NCBI RefSeq assembly: GCF_901764975.1
Contig: NZ_CABFKH010000003.1
Location: 124,001-188,000, forward strand
Direction of reading: 5' to 3'
DNA: 64,000 nucleotides
Origin: Actinobacillus indolicus
GTDB taxonomy: Bacteria > Pseudomonadota > Gammaproteobacteria > Enterobacterales > Pasteurellaceae
Part shown: positions 26,351 through 35,811 of the stretch, in pieces
Layout: each line of letters opens with the position of its first letter
Numbering within the stretch: the first letter of the stretch is position 1
The notes under the pieces: model-generated
The model's input: the letters and a program-made list of their open reading frames with translations, nothing else
Database searches by the model: none
What the model was told of the DNA's origin: nothing
Made by a program: the position numbers and the translations under genes

Positions 26351-27025
26351 CTATTTCGCTTCAGCAGGTTTTTCCGTTTCTTTTGTTTCCGTTACCGCTT
26401 CTTTAACTGCTTCTACTTTTTCTGTAATAGATTGTTTAATTGTTTCCAAGGTTTCAGATGCTTTCTCTGAATCAGCTTTTTCTGGATTAGCTTTTTCTGC
26501 ATCTTTAGAACCCGCATTTGAATCGGAGGCAACATTTTGAATGACTTTACCAAAATCATTCATTTTCTCTGAGATAGCAGCTTTCGCTTCGTTCATAGAT
26601 GAACCGAGACTATCTTTGACTGCATTCCATTTATCTTCATAAACTTTTACTGCTTCAGCAATGCGTCCTTCTACTGAATTTTTCATTTCAGTTACTTTCG
26701 CTTCAGCTTCAGCAATTTTACTTTCAGCACTTTTTTGAATTTCAGCGATTTTGGTATCGGTTTGTTTCTGAAGTTCTGCAATTTTTTCATCTGCTGTTTT
26801 TTGAGCTGCTGCTATTTTTTCATCAGCGGCTTTTTGTACTTCTGCAATTTTTTCTTGGGCTTGTTTTTCTGCGAGTGCAATTTTCTCATCCGCTTGTTTT
26901 TGGACTTCGACGAGTTGTGATTGTGTCGCTTTGAGATCAGCTTCAACTTTAGATTTACCATTATCACAAGCAACGAGAGAAAATGTTGAACCTAGAACAA
27001 GTAGTGCTAAGAGTGATTTTTTCAT
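26351..27025 (-). CDS. Coiled-coil lipoprotein with 11-residue repeats
   Basis: This 224-residue predicted lipoprotein has signal peptide MKKSLLALLVLGSTFSLVAC with the lipobox LVAC (17-20), so Cys20 should be lipidated. The mature part is almost wholly helical and charged. Residues 43-108 are six tandem 11-residue units of the form K-x-A-D-E-K-I-A-x-x-Q, a hendecad coiled coil. A glutamate- and lysine-rich tail follows without repeats. Its signal peptide resembles that of the next lipoprotein gene upstream, suggesting paralogues. Each has its own terminator. Periplasmic, envelope-tethering or surface roles are possible; I recognise no characterised family. Confidence 0.75.
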   Translation of the reverse strand: MKKSLLALLVLGSTFSLVACDNGKSKVEADLKATQSQLVEVQKQADEKIALAEKQAQEKIAEVQKAADEKIAAAQKTADEKIAELQKQTDTKIAEIQKSAESKIAEAEAKVTEMKNSVEGRIAEAVKVYEDKWNAVKDSLGSSMNEAKAAISEKMNDFGKVIQNVASDSNAGSKDAEKANPEKADSEKASETLETIKQSITEKVEAVKEAVTETKETEKPAEAK

Positions 27026-27051
27026 AGGTGTATCTCCTTAAATTTTGTTAT

Positions 27052-27078
27052 AAAAAAGGCACAGTATTGACTGTGCCT
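27052..27078 (-). terminator. Terminator between the two lipoprotein genes
   Basis: AGGCACAGT and ACTGTGCCT form a stem (27057-27078) followed on the minus strand by a T run. It ends the transcript of the upstream 199-residue lipoprotein gene 20 bases after its stop. Confidence 0.9.
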
Positions 27079-27098
27079 AATTATTATACTAAAAGAAA

Positions 27099-27698
27099 TT
27101 ATTTAGTTTCTACTGCTGATTTTACTTCTTCAGCTTTTGCTTCAATTGCTTTCTTTGCTTCTTCAACTTTAGTTGCTGCTGCATCTTTAGCTTCAGTTGC
27201 TGCTTGCTTAGCTTCTTCAACTTTAGTTGCTGTTGCATCTTTCACTTCAGTTGCAGTATTTGTTACTGCTTGTTTAGCTTCTTCAACTTTAGTTGCTGCT
27301 GCATCTTTCACTTCAGTTGCAGTATTTGTTACTGCTTGTTTAGCTTCTTCAACTTTAGCTGCTGCAGCATCTTTAGCGTCAGTAACAGCATTTGTTACTG
27401 CCTGTTTAGCTTCTTCAACTTTAGCTGCTGCTGCATCTTTAGCCTCAGTAACAGTGTTTGTTACTGCTTGTTTAGCTTCTTCAGCTTTAGCTACAACTGC
27501 TTCTTTTGTTTCTGTCGCTGCTTTTGATACAGCATCTTTTGCCTCTTCAGTTTTTGCTGCGACAGTATCTTTCACTTCAGTTGCTGCTGCTTGTGCAGAT
27601 TCTTTAACTTCTGCTGCTTTTTCTTTTGCTTGATCACAAGCTGCTAAAGAAATTGTTGCTACACCTAATACTAAAGCCGTTAATAATGATTTTTTCAT
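27099..27698 (-). CDS. Alanine/lysine-rich lipoprotein with 22-residue repeats
   Basis: This 199-residue predicted lipoprotein has signal MKKSLLTALVLGVATISLAAC with lipobox LAAC (18-21). From about residue 72 the protein is built of 22-residue units of the form x-EEAKQAVTN-x-x-T-x-x-KDAAAxK. There are four near-identical copies, then one shortened by four residues, then a divergent last unit. Smaller degenerate units fill residues 22-71. The pattern resembles LEA-like or apolipoprotein-like amphipathic helices. Copies three and four are nearly identical at DNA level over 66 bases. Its role is unknown; the low-complexity plus-strand frame opposite it is an artefact. Confidence 0.75.
   Translation of the reverse strand: MKKSLLTALVLGVATISLAACDQAKEKAAEVKESAQAAATEVKDTVAAKTEEAKDAVSKAATETKEAVVAKAEEAKQAVTNTVTEAKDAAAAKVEEAKQAVTNAVTDAKDAAAAKVEEAKQAVTNTATEVKDAAATKVEEAKQAVTNTATEVKDATATKVEEAKQAATEAKDAAATKVEEAKKAIEAKAEEVKSAVETK
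27102..27485 (-). repeat. Tandem 66-bp coding repeats in the lipoprotein gene
   Basis: The DNA of the 22-residue units repeats with a 66-base period, most nearly identical around 27220-27360. The unit length is a multiple of three, so slippage would change protein length without a frameshift. Confidence 0.8.
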
Positions 27699-27724
27699 GT
27701 AAACTTTCCTATAAAAGTAAGAAT

Positions 27725-27754
27725 AAAAAGACGCTCTATATTGAGCGTCTTTTT
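27725..27754 (-). terminator. Terminator of rne
   Basis: AAAAAGACGCTC and GAGCGTCTTTTT form a strong stem with T tracts on both sides, between the rne stop and the start of the 199-residue lipoprotein gene. It can act in either direction. Confidence 0.9.
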
Positions 27755-27805
27755 AGAGTCTAAACTAAAAGTTTAGTTCCTTGTATTTTTCTATTTGCTT
27801 ATTTG

Positions 27806-30745
27806 TTAAGCAGTTGTTTTAGCAACACGAGGAGCAGAGTAAACATGGCTTACTGCGCTACTATGTCCACCAAAGCCTTTACCATAGAAATAATATTTAG
27901 AGTTTTGCCACTCTTTGACTTGAATGATTTCAATCTCTTCTACTGGTGCGCTCGCTACAGTCATTGTTGATTGAGTGTGTTGTACGCGAGAAAAAGTCCC
28001 TAATTTTCCAACAAACTGATACTGGCTTTGATATACCTCAGTAGGTTGTTCTACTTGGATTTCTGTTTCACTCTGTTCAGTCATTTTTGTTGTTACATGA
28101 GCAGATTTTTTGCGTTCATGATTCTCTTTAACCAAATCACGATCTGTTGATTGTGATACAACGAGTCCAAAAGGTTTTGCGGACAATGCAACGGCTTTTT
28201 CATCCACTTCGTCAATGGTATTTTCTGCTTTAGGACGGCGTTTATGGTTGTCTTTCACTAAATCACGGTCAGCTTCTTGTTTAACAAAATAACCGAAAGG
28301 CACGGTAGATTCTTTATTTTCTACATTAACCGTTTGTACTGTTTCCTCTTGTTCAACAACCGGTTGCTCTTGTTGTTGTAGGATTTCATCAACGGACAAG
28401 AAACGTGGTTTCTCTTCTACCACTGCTTTTGGCGGTTCGCTAAATTTCACCCAGATCTTACCGCTTGCAAGTTCAGGCGAAGCGACAGCTGAAGTTAATG
28501 GCATTGCTGCTTTCACTTCTTCACGACGTTCGCGGCGACGTTGATTGCCCACACGTAAATGACGTGGTAAACGACGCTGACGAGACTCACGTGGTTCGCT
28601 ACGCTCTTCTGCAATGTTCTCTGTACCTTCAATTACATTTTCAGTTACTGGCGCAATCACTGGCTCGCTAACAAATGGATTTACGTTAACATCTTCTGTT
28701 GTTGCTAAAGATGCCGTCATTTCTGTTGGGTTTTCCCCAGACTCAACACGCACTTTTTTACGTAAATCACGACGCTGACGACGTTCTGCCACTTTAGTTT
28801 CACGCTGTACAGGCTGATGTTGCTCCGCAGGTTGTTGCACGACTTCTTCGACAATTTCACGACGTTTTTTCGATTCAGCTTGAACAGCTACAGAGTCTTT
28901 TGTTACTTCTACCGTCGTTGCCTTACGTTCTTGGCGTTCATTGCGATTCGGGCGTTCACGGCGTTGCTGACGACGTTCACGTTGATTGCGAGCTTTGCCT
29001 TTACCTTGTTTCTTCTCAGGTTCTTTCTCTTCGCTTGCAAACATTGCTTTGATTTTCGCAATAATTCGACTGATTAACGAAGGTTTTGCTGGCTCAACTG
29101 GTGTTGGTGCAGGCTGTAAATTTAACTCTGAGCTTTGTAATACTGATTCAACGGTAATCACTGGCTCATTACGGCTGACCAACGCTTCTTCTGAATGGTG
29201 ATGATGAACGTGATTTTCTTCATCTTGTTCTTGGTAGCGTTTCGCTAAATCGTAACTTAAGGTCGGAACGATCTCGTTCTCACGCAGGCGATACACGCTA
29301 AAGTGTGGGGTTTCCATACTTTCGGTTGGTACCACAATCACTTGAACATCGTGACGTTTTTCAATGTCACTAATCGCCTTACGTTTTTCATTTAACAGGT
29401 ACGAAGCAATTTCCACAGGCACGATAGCGTGAACCTGTACTGAGTTTTCTTTAATCGCTTCTTCTTCTAACAAACGTAAAATGGAGAGTGCAATCGACTC
29501 GTTATCACGAATTTTTCCAGTACCTTGACAGCGTGGGCAAACGTGTGACGACGCTTCGCTTAACGACGGACTTAAACGCTGACGGCTCATTTCGAGCAAG
29601 CCGAAACGAGAAATACGTCCAAACTGGATTCTTGCACGGTCTTGACGCGTTGCTTCACGGATACGGTTTTCCACTTCACGTTGATGACGAACTGGGGTCA
29701 TATCAATAAAGTCGATCACTATTAAACCGCCCAAGTCACGCAAACGTAACTGACGAGCAATTTCGTCTGCCGCTTCCAAGTTGGTATTTAATGCGGTTTC
29801 TTCAATATCGCCACCACGAGTTGCGCGGGACGAGTTGATGTCGATAGCCGTCAATGCTTCAGTCACATCAATTACAATAGAACCGCCTGATGGCAAACGC
29901 ACTTCACGTTGGAATGCTGATTCAATTTGTGACTCGATTTGATAGTGACTGAACAACGGTACTTCACCTTCATATAGGCGAACACGGTTGATAAAATCAG
30001 GACGGACAAGACGGATATGATTTTTCGCTTTCTCAAATACCTTGCGGTTGTCGATCAAAATCTCACCAATATCACGGCGAAGATAATCACGGATTGCACG
30101 CACAATCACATCACTTTCCTGATGAATTAAGAAGGGTGCTGGGCGAGACTCTGCTGCTTTTTTGATTGCTTCCCAATGATGTAATAAAACTTTCAAGTCC
30201 CATTGTAACTCTTCAGGGGATTTACCCACCCCAGCGGTACGCACAATTAAACCGACATCTTCAGGCACATCTAAGCAATCTAACGCTTCTTTCAGCTCTA
30301 AACGTTCGTCCCCTTCAATACGACGAGAAATACCGCCAGCACGGGGATTATTTGGCATTAAAACAAGATAGCTACCTGCCAAAGAGATAAAGGTCGTTAA
30401 AGCTGCTCCTTTATTACCACGTTCTTCTTTGCTGACTTGAACAATAACTTCCGCCCCTTCTTGAATAATATCTTTAATGTTTGGGCGACCTTGGAACACA
30501 TAGCCTTCAGGGAAGTATTCACGCGAAATCTCTTTTAACGGAAGAAAACCATGACGCTCTGCACCGTAATCAACGAATGCTGCTTCAAGACTAGGTTCAA
30601 CACGGGTAATTTTACCTTTGTAGATATTCGCTTTCTTTTGTTCGTGTCCTGGGCTTTCAATATCCAAGTCGAACAGTCGCTGTCCATCAACAAGGGCAAC
30701 ACGCAACTCTTCTTTTTGAGTTGCATTGATTAACATTCTTTTCAT
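27806..30745 (-). CDS. rne: Ribonuclease E
   Basis: RNase E is the main endonuclease of mRNA decay and of rRNA and tRNA processing, and the scaffold of the degradosome at the inner membrane. The 979-residue protein has the N-terminal [17 protein letters not shown], an S1 domain (about 35-125) and DNase-I-like metal residues in [12 protein letters not shown] and [10 protein letters not shown]. The zinc-link CPRCQGTG is near residue 404, and a long Arg- and Glu-rich, low-complexity C-terminal half begins at about 530. It ends with a short conserved-looking tail, [13 protein letters not shown]. The C-terminal half is shorter and different from E. coli, as usual. Expression is probably autoregulated through the leader at 30781-30855. 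Confidence 0.97.
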   Translation of the reverse strand: MKRMLINATQKEELRVALVDGQRLFDLDIESPGHEQKKANIYKGKITRVEPSLEAAFVDYGAERHGFLPLKEISREYFPEGYVFQGRPNIKDIIQEGAEVIVQVSKEERGNKGAALTTFISLAGSYLVLMPNNPRAGGISRRIEGDERLELKEALDCLDVPEDVGLIVRTAGVGKSPEELQWDLKVLLHHWEAIKKAAESRPAPFLIHQESDVIVRAIRDYLRRDIGEILIDNRKVFEKAKNHIRLVRPDFINRVRLYEGEVPLFSHYQIESQIESAFQREVRLPSGGSIVIDVTEALTAIDINSSRATRGGDIEETALNTNLEAADEIARQLRLRDLGGLIVIDFIDMTPVRHQREVENRIREATRQDRARIQFGRISRFGLLEMSRQRLSPSLSEASSHVCPRCQGTGKIRDNESIALSILRLLEEEAIKENSVQVHAIVPVEIASYLLNEKRKAISDIEKRHDVQVIVVPTESMETPHFSVYRLRENEIVPTLSYDLAKRYQEQDEENHVHHHHSEEALVSRNEPVITVESVLQSSELNLQPAPTPVEPAKPSLISRIIAKIKAMFASEEKEPEKKQGKGKARNQRERRQQRRERPNRNERQERKATTVEVTKDSVAVQAESKKRREIVEEVVQQPAEQHQPVQRETKVAERRQRRDLRKKVRVESGENPTEMTASLATTEDVNVNPFVSEPVIAPVTENVIEGTENIAEERSEPRESRQRRLPRHLRVGNQRRRERREEVKAAMPLTSAVASPELASGKIWVKFSEPPKAVVEEKPRFLSVDEILQQQEQPVVEQEETVQTVNVENKESTVPFGYFVKQEADRDLVKDNHKRRPKAENTIDEVDEKAVALSAKPFGLVVSQSTDRDLVKENHERKKSAHVTTKMTEQSETEIQVEQPTEVYQSQYQFVGKLGTFSRVQHTQSTMTVASAPVEEIEIIQVKEWQNSKYYFYGKGFGGHSSAVSHVYSAPRVAKTTA

Positions 30746-30780
30746 TGTGTTTTCTCATTTTATTTTTGTTAGTGCTATTC

Positions 30781-30855
30781 ATAGGGTTCGGGTTTGTATT
30801 TTTGCTAATCTGTCAATCTCCCGACTGTCTAAGGACAAACTGACGTGAACCCTAT
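30781..30855 (-). promoter_or_regulatory. Structured 5' leader of rne mRNA
   Basis: In the 384-base gap between mscS and rne, ATAGGGTTC (30781-30789) is the exact complement of GAACCCTAT (30847-30855). They close a roughly 75-base domain with a smaller TGTC/GACA hairpin inside. In E. coli, hairpins in the rne leader bind RNase E and give autoregulation; I infer the same here. The rest of the gap holds an AAGCGGT-type uptake signal near 30937, a perfect reversed one at 31112-31120, and no gene I can support. Confidence 0.5.
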
Positions 30856-31129
30856 GATCTAAGGTGATCTATTTTATGTCTTACACTCAACATTTGACTG
30901 CATAATCAATCACGATATTTGCATTTTTAACCGTTGCAAGCGGTACTTTTTGTCTAATTTTTTACAAATTTATTCAGTAAAATTCAATAGACAGAAAAAG
31001 CGAACCATTATGGCATTTTAAGAGAAAAATAGAAAGGTAAAAGTAGGGGTATTCGGGAGAAAAAATCAAGCGATCGGATTTCTCTGATTTGTAAAAAACA
31101 GCACAAAACCGACCGCTTGTAAAATGCGA

Positions 31130-32044
31130 TTAAGATTTCGAGAACGTCACCGATGTTTCAGCTGGCAAATGTAAATCCAACTGATTATACGGAATCGAAA
31201 TCCCAGCCTTATCAAAGCCAATTTTTACTTTTTCCAAAATCGCAAATTGTGTACTTGAATAGTTATTCGTCTGCACCCACGGACGCACAAATAACTGCAC
31301 ACTGCTTGCCGCTAAGTTACCGACCGCAATGGTAGGCTCTGGATAGTGTAAAACATTTTCATCTTCAAACAGAATTTGAGCAATAATCTCTTTGGCTTTC
31401 TCAATATCGGACTCATAGCTAATGTCAAAAATAAAATCAATGCGACGAGTTTCATTGCGAGAATAGTTGGTGATACTGTCGGCGAACACCTTTCCATTTG
31501 GGATCAGTACCGTTTTGTTGTCGCCCGTTCTTAGCTCCAACATCAAAATCCCCATTTGCTCAACTTTGCCTGATTTACCGCCCGCTTCAATAAAATCGCC
31601 TTTTTTGAACGGTTTAAAGATCAGCAACATCACGCCCGCCGCAAAGTTTTGTAATGAATTCTGTAACGCCAAACCGATAGCCAAACCCGCCGCACCGATT
31701 AACGCCACCAGCGAGCTAGTGTTGATTCCAAGTTGAGAAAGGGTGGCGATGATGGTTATCAGCAAGAAGAGAAAATAAGCGATAGACATCACAAAGCTCT
31801 GCAACATCTCATCTTTACTTGAAACTAATACCGCCTTACCAATGACTCGGCTAAAGAATCTTGCCAAATAGCGCCCAATGATAAAAATTGCGATAGCGAT
31901 CAACAATTTTGTTCCGTAGGGAATAATCCAATCATGTAAAAGCCCTTGAAAATCTAAATTTTTTACATCACTGATAATTTCTTTTGCTTCTGGTGGGAGC
32001 GTAAGTTCTGGGGTTTCTTTTGCTTTGTCAGCCGTTGTGGTCAT
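31130..32044 (-). CDS. mscS: Small-conductance mechanosensitive channel, MscS family
   Basis: This 304-residue MscS-type channel has an N-terminal periplasmic stretch and then three membrane helices. The third is the pore helix, with LVALIGAAGLAIGLALQNSL, rich in the glycine-alanine packing pattern. The cytoplasmic beta domain has FKPFKKGDFIEAGGKSGKVE and VLIPNGKVFADSITNYSR, and the C-terminal domain follows. It releases solutes during hypo-osmotic shock. I start at the ATG at 32044 (MTTTADKAKE), which has GGAG eight bases upstream; the frame is open 14 residues further. Length is close to E. coli MscS (286). Confidence 0.92.
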   Translation of the reverse strand: MTTTADKAKETPELTLPPEAKEIISDVKNLDFQGLLHDWIIPYGTKLLIAIAIFIIGRYLARFFSRVIGKAVLVSSKDEMLQSFVMSIAYFLFLLITIIATLSQLGINTSSLVALIGAAGLAIGLALQNSLQNFAAGVMLLIFKPFKKGDFIEAGGKSGKVEQMGILMLELRTGDNKTVLIPNGKVFADSITNYSRNETRRIDFIFDISYESDIEKAKEIIAQILFEDENVLHYPEPTIAVGNLAASSVQLFVRPWVQTNNYSSTQFAILEKVKIGFDKAGISIPYNQLDLHLPAETSVTFSKS

Positions 32045-32154
32045 GGTTTTCTCCAATGAATCAATAAAATCAGCATATTCTATCATGTGTAAGCCGAATT
32101 CTTCGGGGAATTTATGGTAGAATTCGACTAATTTTCCTTATTTTTGAAATCAAA

Positions 32155-33117
32155 ATGACCACAGAAAAAGTAATTAGTGCCAGCGTTCAATTTTTTACGA
32201 TCAGTGATGATGAGGCTGGACAACGTTTGGATAACTTCTTACTCGCCAAGCTCAAAGGCGTGCCAAAAAGCCTGATTTACCGCATTGTGCGTAAAGGCGA
32301 AGTGCGAGTGAACAAAGGGCGGACTAAACCCGAATATAAATTGCAAGCGGACGATATTGTACGAGTGCCGCCTGTGCGTGTAGCAGAAAAAAATGAAGCC
32401 CCGATTTCGACCAAACTCAACAAAGTCGCCGAACTTGAACATCAAATTCTTTATGAAGATGATGTAATGTTAGTGATTAACAAACCGTCTGGCATTGCCG
32501 TTCACGGCGGTAGCGGTTTAAGTTTTGGTGTGATTGAAGCCTTACGAGCATTACGCCCTGAAGCTCGTTTTTTAGAACTAGTTCACCGTATCGACCGAGA
32601 TACATCAGGGTTGTTGTTGGTTGCGAAAAAACGTTCCGCATTGCGTAATTTGCACGAACAGTTGCGTGAGAAAGTGGTACAGAAAGATTATCTCGCACTC
32701 GTACGTGGGCAGTGGCAATCGCACGTTAAAGTGATTAAAGCCCCGCTATTGAAAAATGAATTAGCCAGTGGCGAACGCATTGTACGAGTAAGCGAAGAAG
32801 GCAAACCGTCCGAAACTCGATTTGTGATTGAAGAACGTTATCCGACAGCGACTTTAGTCAAGGCTTCGCCAGTTACAGGCAGAACGCACCAAATCCGTGT
32901 ACATACTCAATACGCAGGGCACCCGATTGCCCTTGATGATAAATACGGTGACCGTGAATTTGACCAAAAAATGCAACAAGCGGGTTTAAACCGTCTATTT
33001 TTACACGCCCATTCTATTCGATTTGTTCACCCAAAAACAGGTGAAGAAATGGTTGTGACAGCACCGTTGGATAAACAACTGAAAGCCGTATTGGCGAAGT
33101 TGAGGGCAGAGAAATAA
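32155..33117 (+). CDS. rluC: 23S rRNA pseudouridine synthase RluC
   Basis: RluC makes pseudouridines 955, 2504 and 2580 of 23S rRNA. The 320-residue protein has an N-terminal S4 RNA-binding domain (QRLDNFLLAKLKGVPKSLIY, about 23-42). The catalytic motif VHRIDRDTSGLLL has Asp147, and GRTHQIRVH is near residue 242. It begins the run rluC-folP-chrA-yffB-orf-dapE-M15, and its TAA overlaps the folP ATG by one base. RluD-type enzymes share the motifs, but the length and the S4 spacing favour RluC. Confidence 0.93.
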   Translation: MTTEKVISASVQFFTISDDEAGQRLDNFLLAKLKGVPKSLIYRIVRKGEVRVNKGRTKPEYKLQADDIVRVPPVRVAEKNEAPISTKLNKVAELEHQILYEDDVMLVINKPSGIAVHGGSGLSFGVIEALRALRPEARFLELVHRIDRDTSGLLLVAKKRSALRNLHEQLREKVVQKDYLALVRGQWQSHVKVIKAPLLKNELASGERIVRVSEEGKPSETRFVIEERYPTATLVKASPVTGRTHQIRVHTQYAGHPIALDDKYGDREFDQKMQQAGLNRLFLHAHSIRFVHPKTGEEMVVTAPLDKQLKAVLAKLRAEK

Positions 33118-33968
33118 TGCAAATCCATTACAAAAATTTCCAAGGATCTGACCGCTTGTTAGATCTCAGTTCCCCGAAAATTATGGGGATTTTGAATTTT
33201 ACCCCTGATTCATTCTCCGATTCGGGCAAATTTTTTACCCTTGATAAAGCCCTGTTTCAAGTGGAGAAAATGCTCAATGATGGGGCGGATATTATTGATA
33301 TTGGTGGCGAGTCTACCCGTCCGAATGCGGAAATTGTTACCCTTGAGCAAGAGTTGGAACGGGTTGTGCCGTTGGTTGAAGCAGTTCGCAAGCGGTTTGA
33401 TTGCTTGATTTCGGTAGATAGCTCAAAGGCGGAAGTATTTCGTCAGTCGGCACAAGTTGGGGCGGATATTCTCAATGATATTCGTGCATTACAAGAGCCG
33501 AATGCCCTAGAAACTGCCGCAGAATTAGGCTTGCCTGTTTGTTTAATGCATATGCAAGGCACACCGCAAAATATGCAACAAAATCCTGAATATGACGATG
33601 TGGTGGAAGAAGTCGCGGATTTTCTCAACCAACGCATTTTTGCTTGCACAATGGCTGGCATTCCCAAAGAGCATATTATTTTAGATGTCGGCTTTGGTTT
33701 TGGTAAAACGGTGCAACATAACTATCAACTGCTGAAACATCTAAACGCCTTTGTCGCTTCGGGCTATCCTGTGTTAGCTGGGCTTTCCCGTAAATCGATG
33801 ATCGGCAATGTGATCAATAAACCTGTCGATCAACGTGTCGCAGGCAGTGTCGCAGGGGCATTGCTTGCGGTACAAAATGGGGCGAAGATCGTGCGAGTTC
33901 ACGATGTGGCGGAAACTGCTGACGCTTTGAAAGTGTGGCAAGCGATGGTGAATGCAGATAACATTTAG
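33117..33968 (+). CDS. folP: Dihydropteroate synthase
   Basis: FolP joins p-aminobenzoate to 6-hydroxymethyl-dihydropterin pyrophosphate in folate synthesis and is the sulfonamide target. The 283 residues show GILNFTPDSFSDSG (24-37) and DIIDIGGESTRPNA, the two signature loops, then LMHMQGTPQNMQ and GFGFGKTVQHN. It is translationally coupled to rluC (TAATG). A perfect uptake signal (33151-33159) lies in the coding sequence near the start. pabB-pabC and folB, other folate genes, occur elsewhere in this window. Confidence 0.96.
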   Translation: MQIHYKNFQGSDRLLDLSSPKIMGILNFTPDSFSDSGKFFTLDKALFQVEKMLNDGADIIDIGGESTRPNAEIVTLEQELERVVPLVEAVRKRFDCLISVDSSKAEVFRQSAQVGADILNDIRALQEPNALETAAELGLPVCLMHMQGTPQNMQQNPEYDDVVEEVADFLNQRIFACTMAGIPKEHIILDVGFGFGKTVQHNYQLLKHLNAFVASGYPVLAGLSRKSMIGNVINKPVDQRVAGSVAGALLAVQNGAKIVRVHDVAETADALKVWQAMVNADNI

Positions 33969-33980
33969 CGGAGGTAAACC

Positions 33981-35165
33981 GTGCAACAGTTGCAATCTTT
34001 TCATGCTACATGGCAAGTTTTTCTGACTTTTTTACGTTTGGGGCTGACTTCTTTTGGCGGGCCTGTCGCCCATTTAGGCTATTTTCATCATGAATTTGTT
34101 GAGCGTAAAAAATGGCTTACGGAACAAGAGTATGCGGATTTGGTTGCTCTTTGCCAATTTTTGCCCGGCCCTGCCAGTAGCCAAGTCGGTATGGGCATTG
34201 GTTTAATGCGTTCGGGCTATTTAGGCTTGGTTGCGGCATGGGTTGGCTTTACTTTGCCATCAGCTCTGGTGCTGATTTTATTTGCGTTAGGGGCTGTTCA
34301 TTTTCAAGAAATCATTCCAGCAGGCTTGTTACATGGTTTGAAAGTTGCGAGTGTGGCAATCGTAGTACAAGCGGTTTGGGGTATGATGAAAATGTTCTGT
34401 AAAGATCAAAAACAGATTGCGACCATGGTCTTTGCCACAACCGTGGTGTTACTGTTCCCATCTGCGTGGGTACAAGTGTTAGTGATTGTTTTGGCGGCAT
34501 TCATCAGCTTAGCTTGGTTACCACAACCGCAAGTCAGCCAAACATCATCAAGCTCAACAGGTTCCAAAAAAATGGCTTTGTTTAGCCTAGGGCTATTTTT
34601 TATATTGTTAGTAGGCTTACCGCTTTTGGCTTATCACGGATCTTCCCATTATTTAGCGATGATCGATGCCTTCTACCGAAGCGGTGCGTTAGTCTTTGGC
34701 GGCGGGCACGTGGTATTGCCGTTATTACAGACGGAAACCGTAAGCACAGGGTGGATCAGCGATGATCTCTTTTTAGCCGGATATGCCTTAGCGCAAACTG
34801 TACCAGGCCCATTATTTACCTTTGCTGCCTTTTTAGGTGCGGCCGATCAAGGTTGGCTTGGCGGCGTGGTAGCATTATTGGCAATCTTTCTGCCGTCAGC
34901 ATTATTGGTATTGGGTGCATTACCGTTTTGGGCAACATTAAGAACGAATCCATTGGCTCAAAAAGCGTTGGTCGGCGTGAATTCCGCCGTGGTCGGTTTA
35001 TTATTAGCTGCCCTTTATAATCCTATTTGGATCAATGCAATTTTACACCCTAAAGACTTTTGCCTAGCATTAATCGCTTTCGTCGCATTAATGTTTTGGA
35101 AACTTCCTGCATGGCTTGTGATTGTTGCAAGCGGTGCGATCAGTGCAATTTTTTACACATTTTGA
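33981..35165 (+). CDS. chrA: Chromate transporter (ChrA, CHR family)
   Basis: This 394-residue membrane protein has the two-domain long form of the CHR family. The first half has RLGLTSFGGPVAHLGYF (about 21-37) and FLPGPASSQVG. The second half repeats the pattern with FGGGHVVLPLLQTE and AQTVPGPLFTFA. Family members export chromate in exchange for sulfate or protons; many chromosomal copies have not been tested. It starts at GTG 33981 with GGAGG seven bases upstream, 12 bases after folP. No chromate regulator is nearby. Confidence 0.88.
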   Translation: MQQLQSFHATWQVFLTFLRLGLTSFGGPVAHLGYFHHEFVERKKWLTEQEYADLVALCQFLPGPASSQVGMGIGLMRSGYLGLVAAWVGFTLPSALVLILFALGAVHFQEIIPAGLLHGLKVASVAIVVQAVWGMMKMFCKDQKQIATMVFATTVVLLFPSAWVQVLVIVLAAFISLAWLPQPQVSQTSSSSTGSKKMALFSLGLFFILLVGLPLLAYHGSSHYLAMIDAFYRSGALVFGGGHVVLPLLQTETVSTGWISDDLFLAGYALAQTVPGPLFTFAAFLGAADQGWLGGVVALLAIFLPSALLVLGALPFWATLRTNPLAQKALVGVNSAVVGLLLAALYNPIWINAILHPKDFCLALIAFVALMFWKLPAWLVIVASGAISAIFYTF

Positions 35166-35171
35166 GGATAT

Positions 35172-35516
35172 ATGACAAAAATCTACGGCATTAAAAACTG
35201 CGATACCGTGAAAAAAGCGATCAAATGGCTTGCGGATAACAACTTAAACCCACAACTTCACGATTACCGTGTTGATGGCTTAGATCCTGCGTGGTTAGCT
35301 GAAATGGCAGAGAAATTTGGCTGGGAGAACTTAGTCAATAAACGTAGCACCACTTGGCGTGGGCTTGATGATGAGATTAAAAATAATCTCAACAAAGAGC
35401 TGGCATTAAAGGTGTTAAACGAACAACCAACCTTAATCAAACGTCCGATTGTGATTGCTGATAATGTGGCGTTGATTGGGTTTGATGAAAAAGAATATGC
35501 TCAAGCATTTAAGTAA
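35172..35516 (+). CDS. yffB: ArsC/Spx-family protein YffB
   Basis: This is a 114-residue thioredoxin-fold protein of the ArsC-like/Spx family. It has YGIKNCDTVKKAIKWL (5-20) with the single redox cysteine, NKRSTTWRGLD (about 57-67) with the family arginine, and LIKRPIVI near residue 90. YffB homologues are thought to act as glutathione-dependent thiol reductases. In many gammaproteobacteria yffB lies directly before dapE, as it does here apart from one small inserted frame. Confidence 0.9.
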   Translation: MTKIYGIKNCDTVKKAIKWLADNNLNPQLHDYRVDGLDPAWLAEMAEKFGWENLVNKRSTTWRGLDDEIKNNLNKELALKVLNEQPTLIKRPIVIADNVALIGFDEKEYAQAFK

Positions 35517-35811
35517 AAGGCTGTTTACTCTCAGCATTATTGCTTTATTTATTGCCGTTCCTTTGGCTTTTTCTGCCTCGTATTCTCATTTCCGAGATAT
35601 TGTTGATATCATGGACATTACTGGGTGTGAGACAATGGAGTTATGTGAGCAACTTTATGAAAAACCCTTTACGATTTTTCTAAAATACGATTTACCAGTT
35701 ATATTCGGATTTATATTTTTTTGCCTTTTGGTATTGTATTTTTTATCAAAAGGGGCAAATCAACTGTTTAATATTTTGAGAGCAATATGGAAAAACAAAT
35801 CATCACATTAG
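35497..35811 (+). CDS. Small two-helix membrane protein of unknown function
   Basis: This is a 104-residue frame from ATG 35497 ([13 protein letters not shown]); an ATG at 35485 is also possible. It overlaps yffB at its 5' end by about 20 bases and dapE at its 3' end by 25. Two hydrophobic helices ([17 protein letters not shown] and [16 protein letters not shown]) flank a roughly 35-residue extracytoplasmic loop with two cysteines ([16 protein letters not shown]). The basic C-terminus suggests both ends are in the cytoplasm. I recognise no family. It is likely real because it fills the yffB-dapE space with coupled overlaps and has normal codon use. Confidence 0.6.
   Translation: MLKHLSKRLFTLSIIALFIAVPLAFSASYSHFRDIVDIMDITGCETMELCEQLYEKPFTIFLKYDLPVIFGFIFFCLLVLYFLSKGANQLFNILRAIWKNKSSH

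Noticed and set aside
27102-27485. Tandem repeats as a CRISPR array
   Set aside because: The repeats are in frame, have no unique spacers and encode a helical protein repeat; no cas genes are present.
27028-27633. A 201-codon plus-strand frame opposite the repeat lipoprotein gene
   Set aside because: It is the antisense of a low-complexity coding repeat, rich in Ala/Ser/Phe, with no ribosome site; the minus-strand frame has a signal peptide, a lipobox and a terminator.
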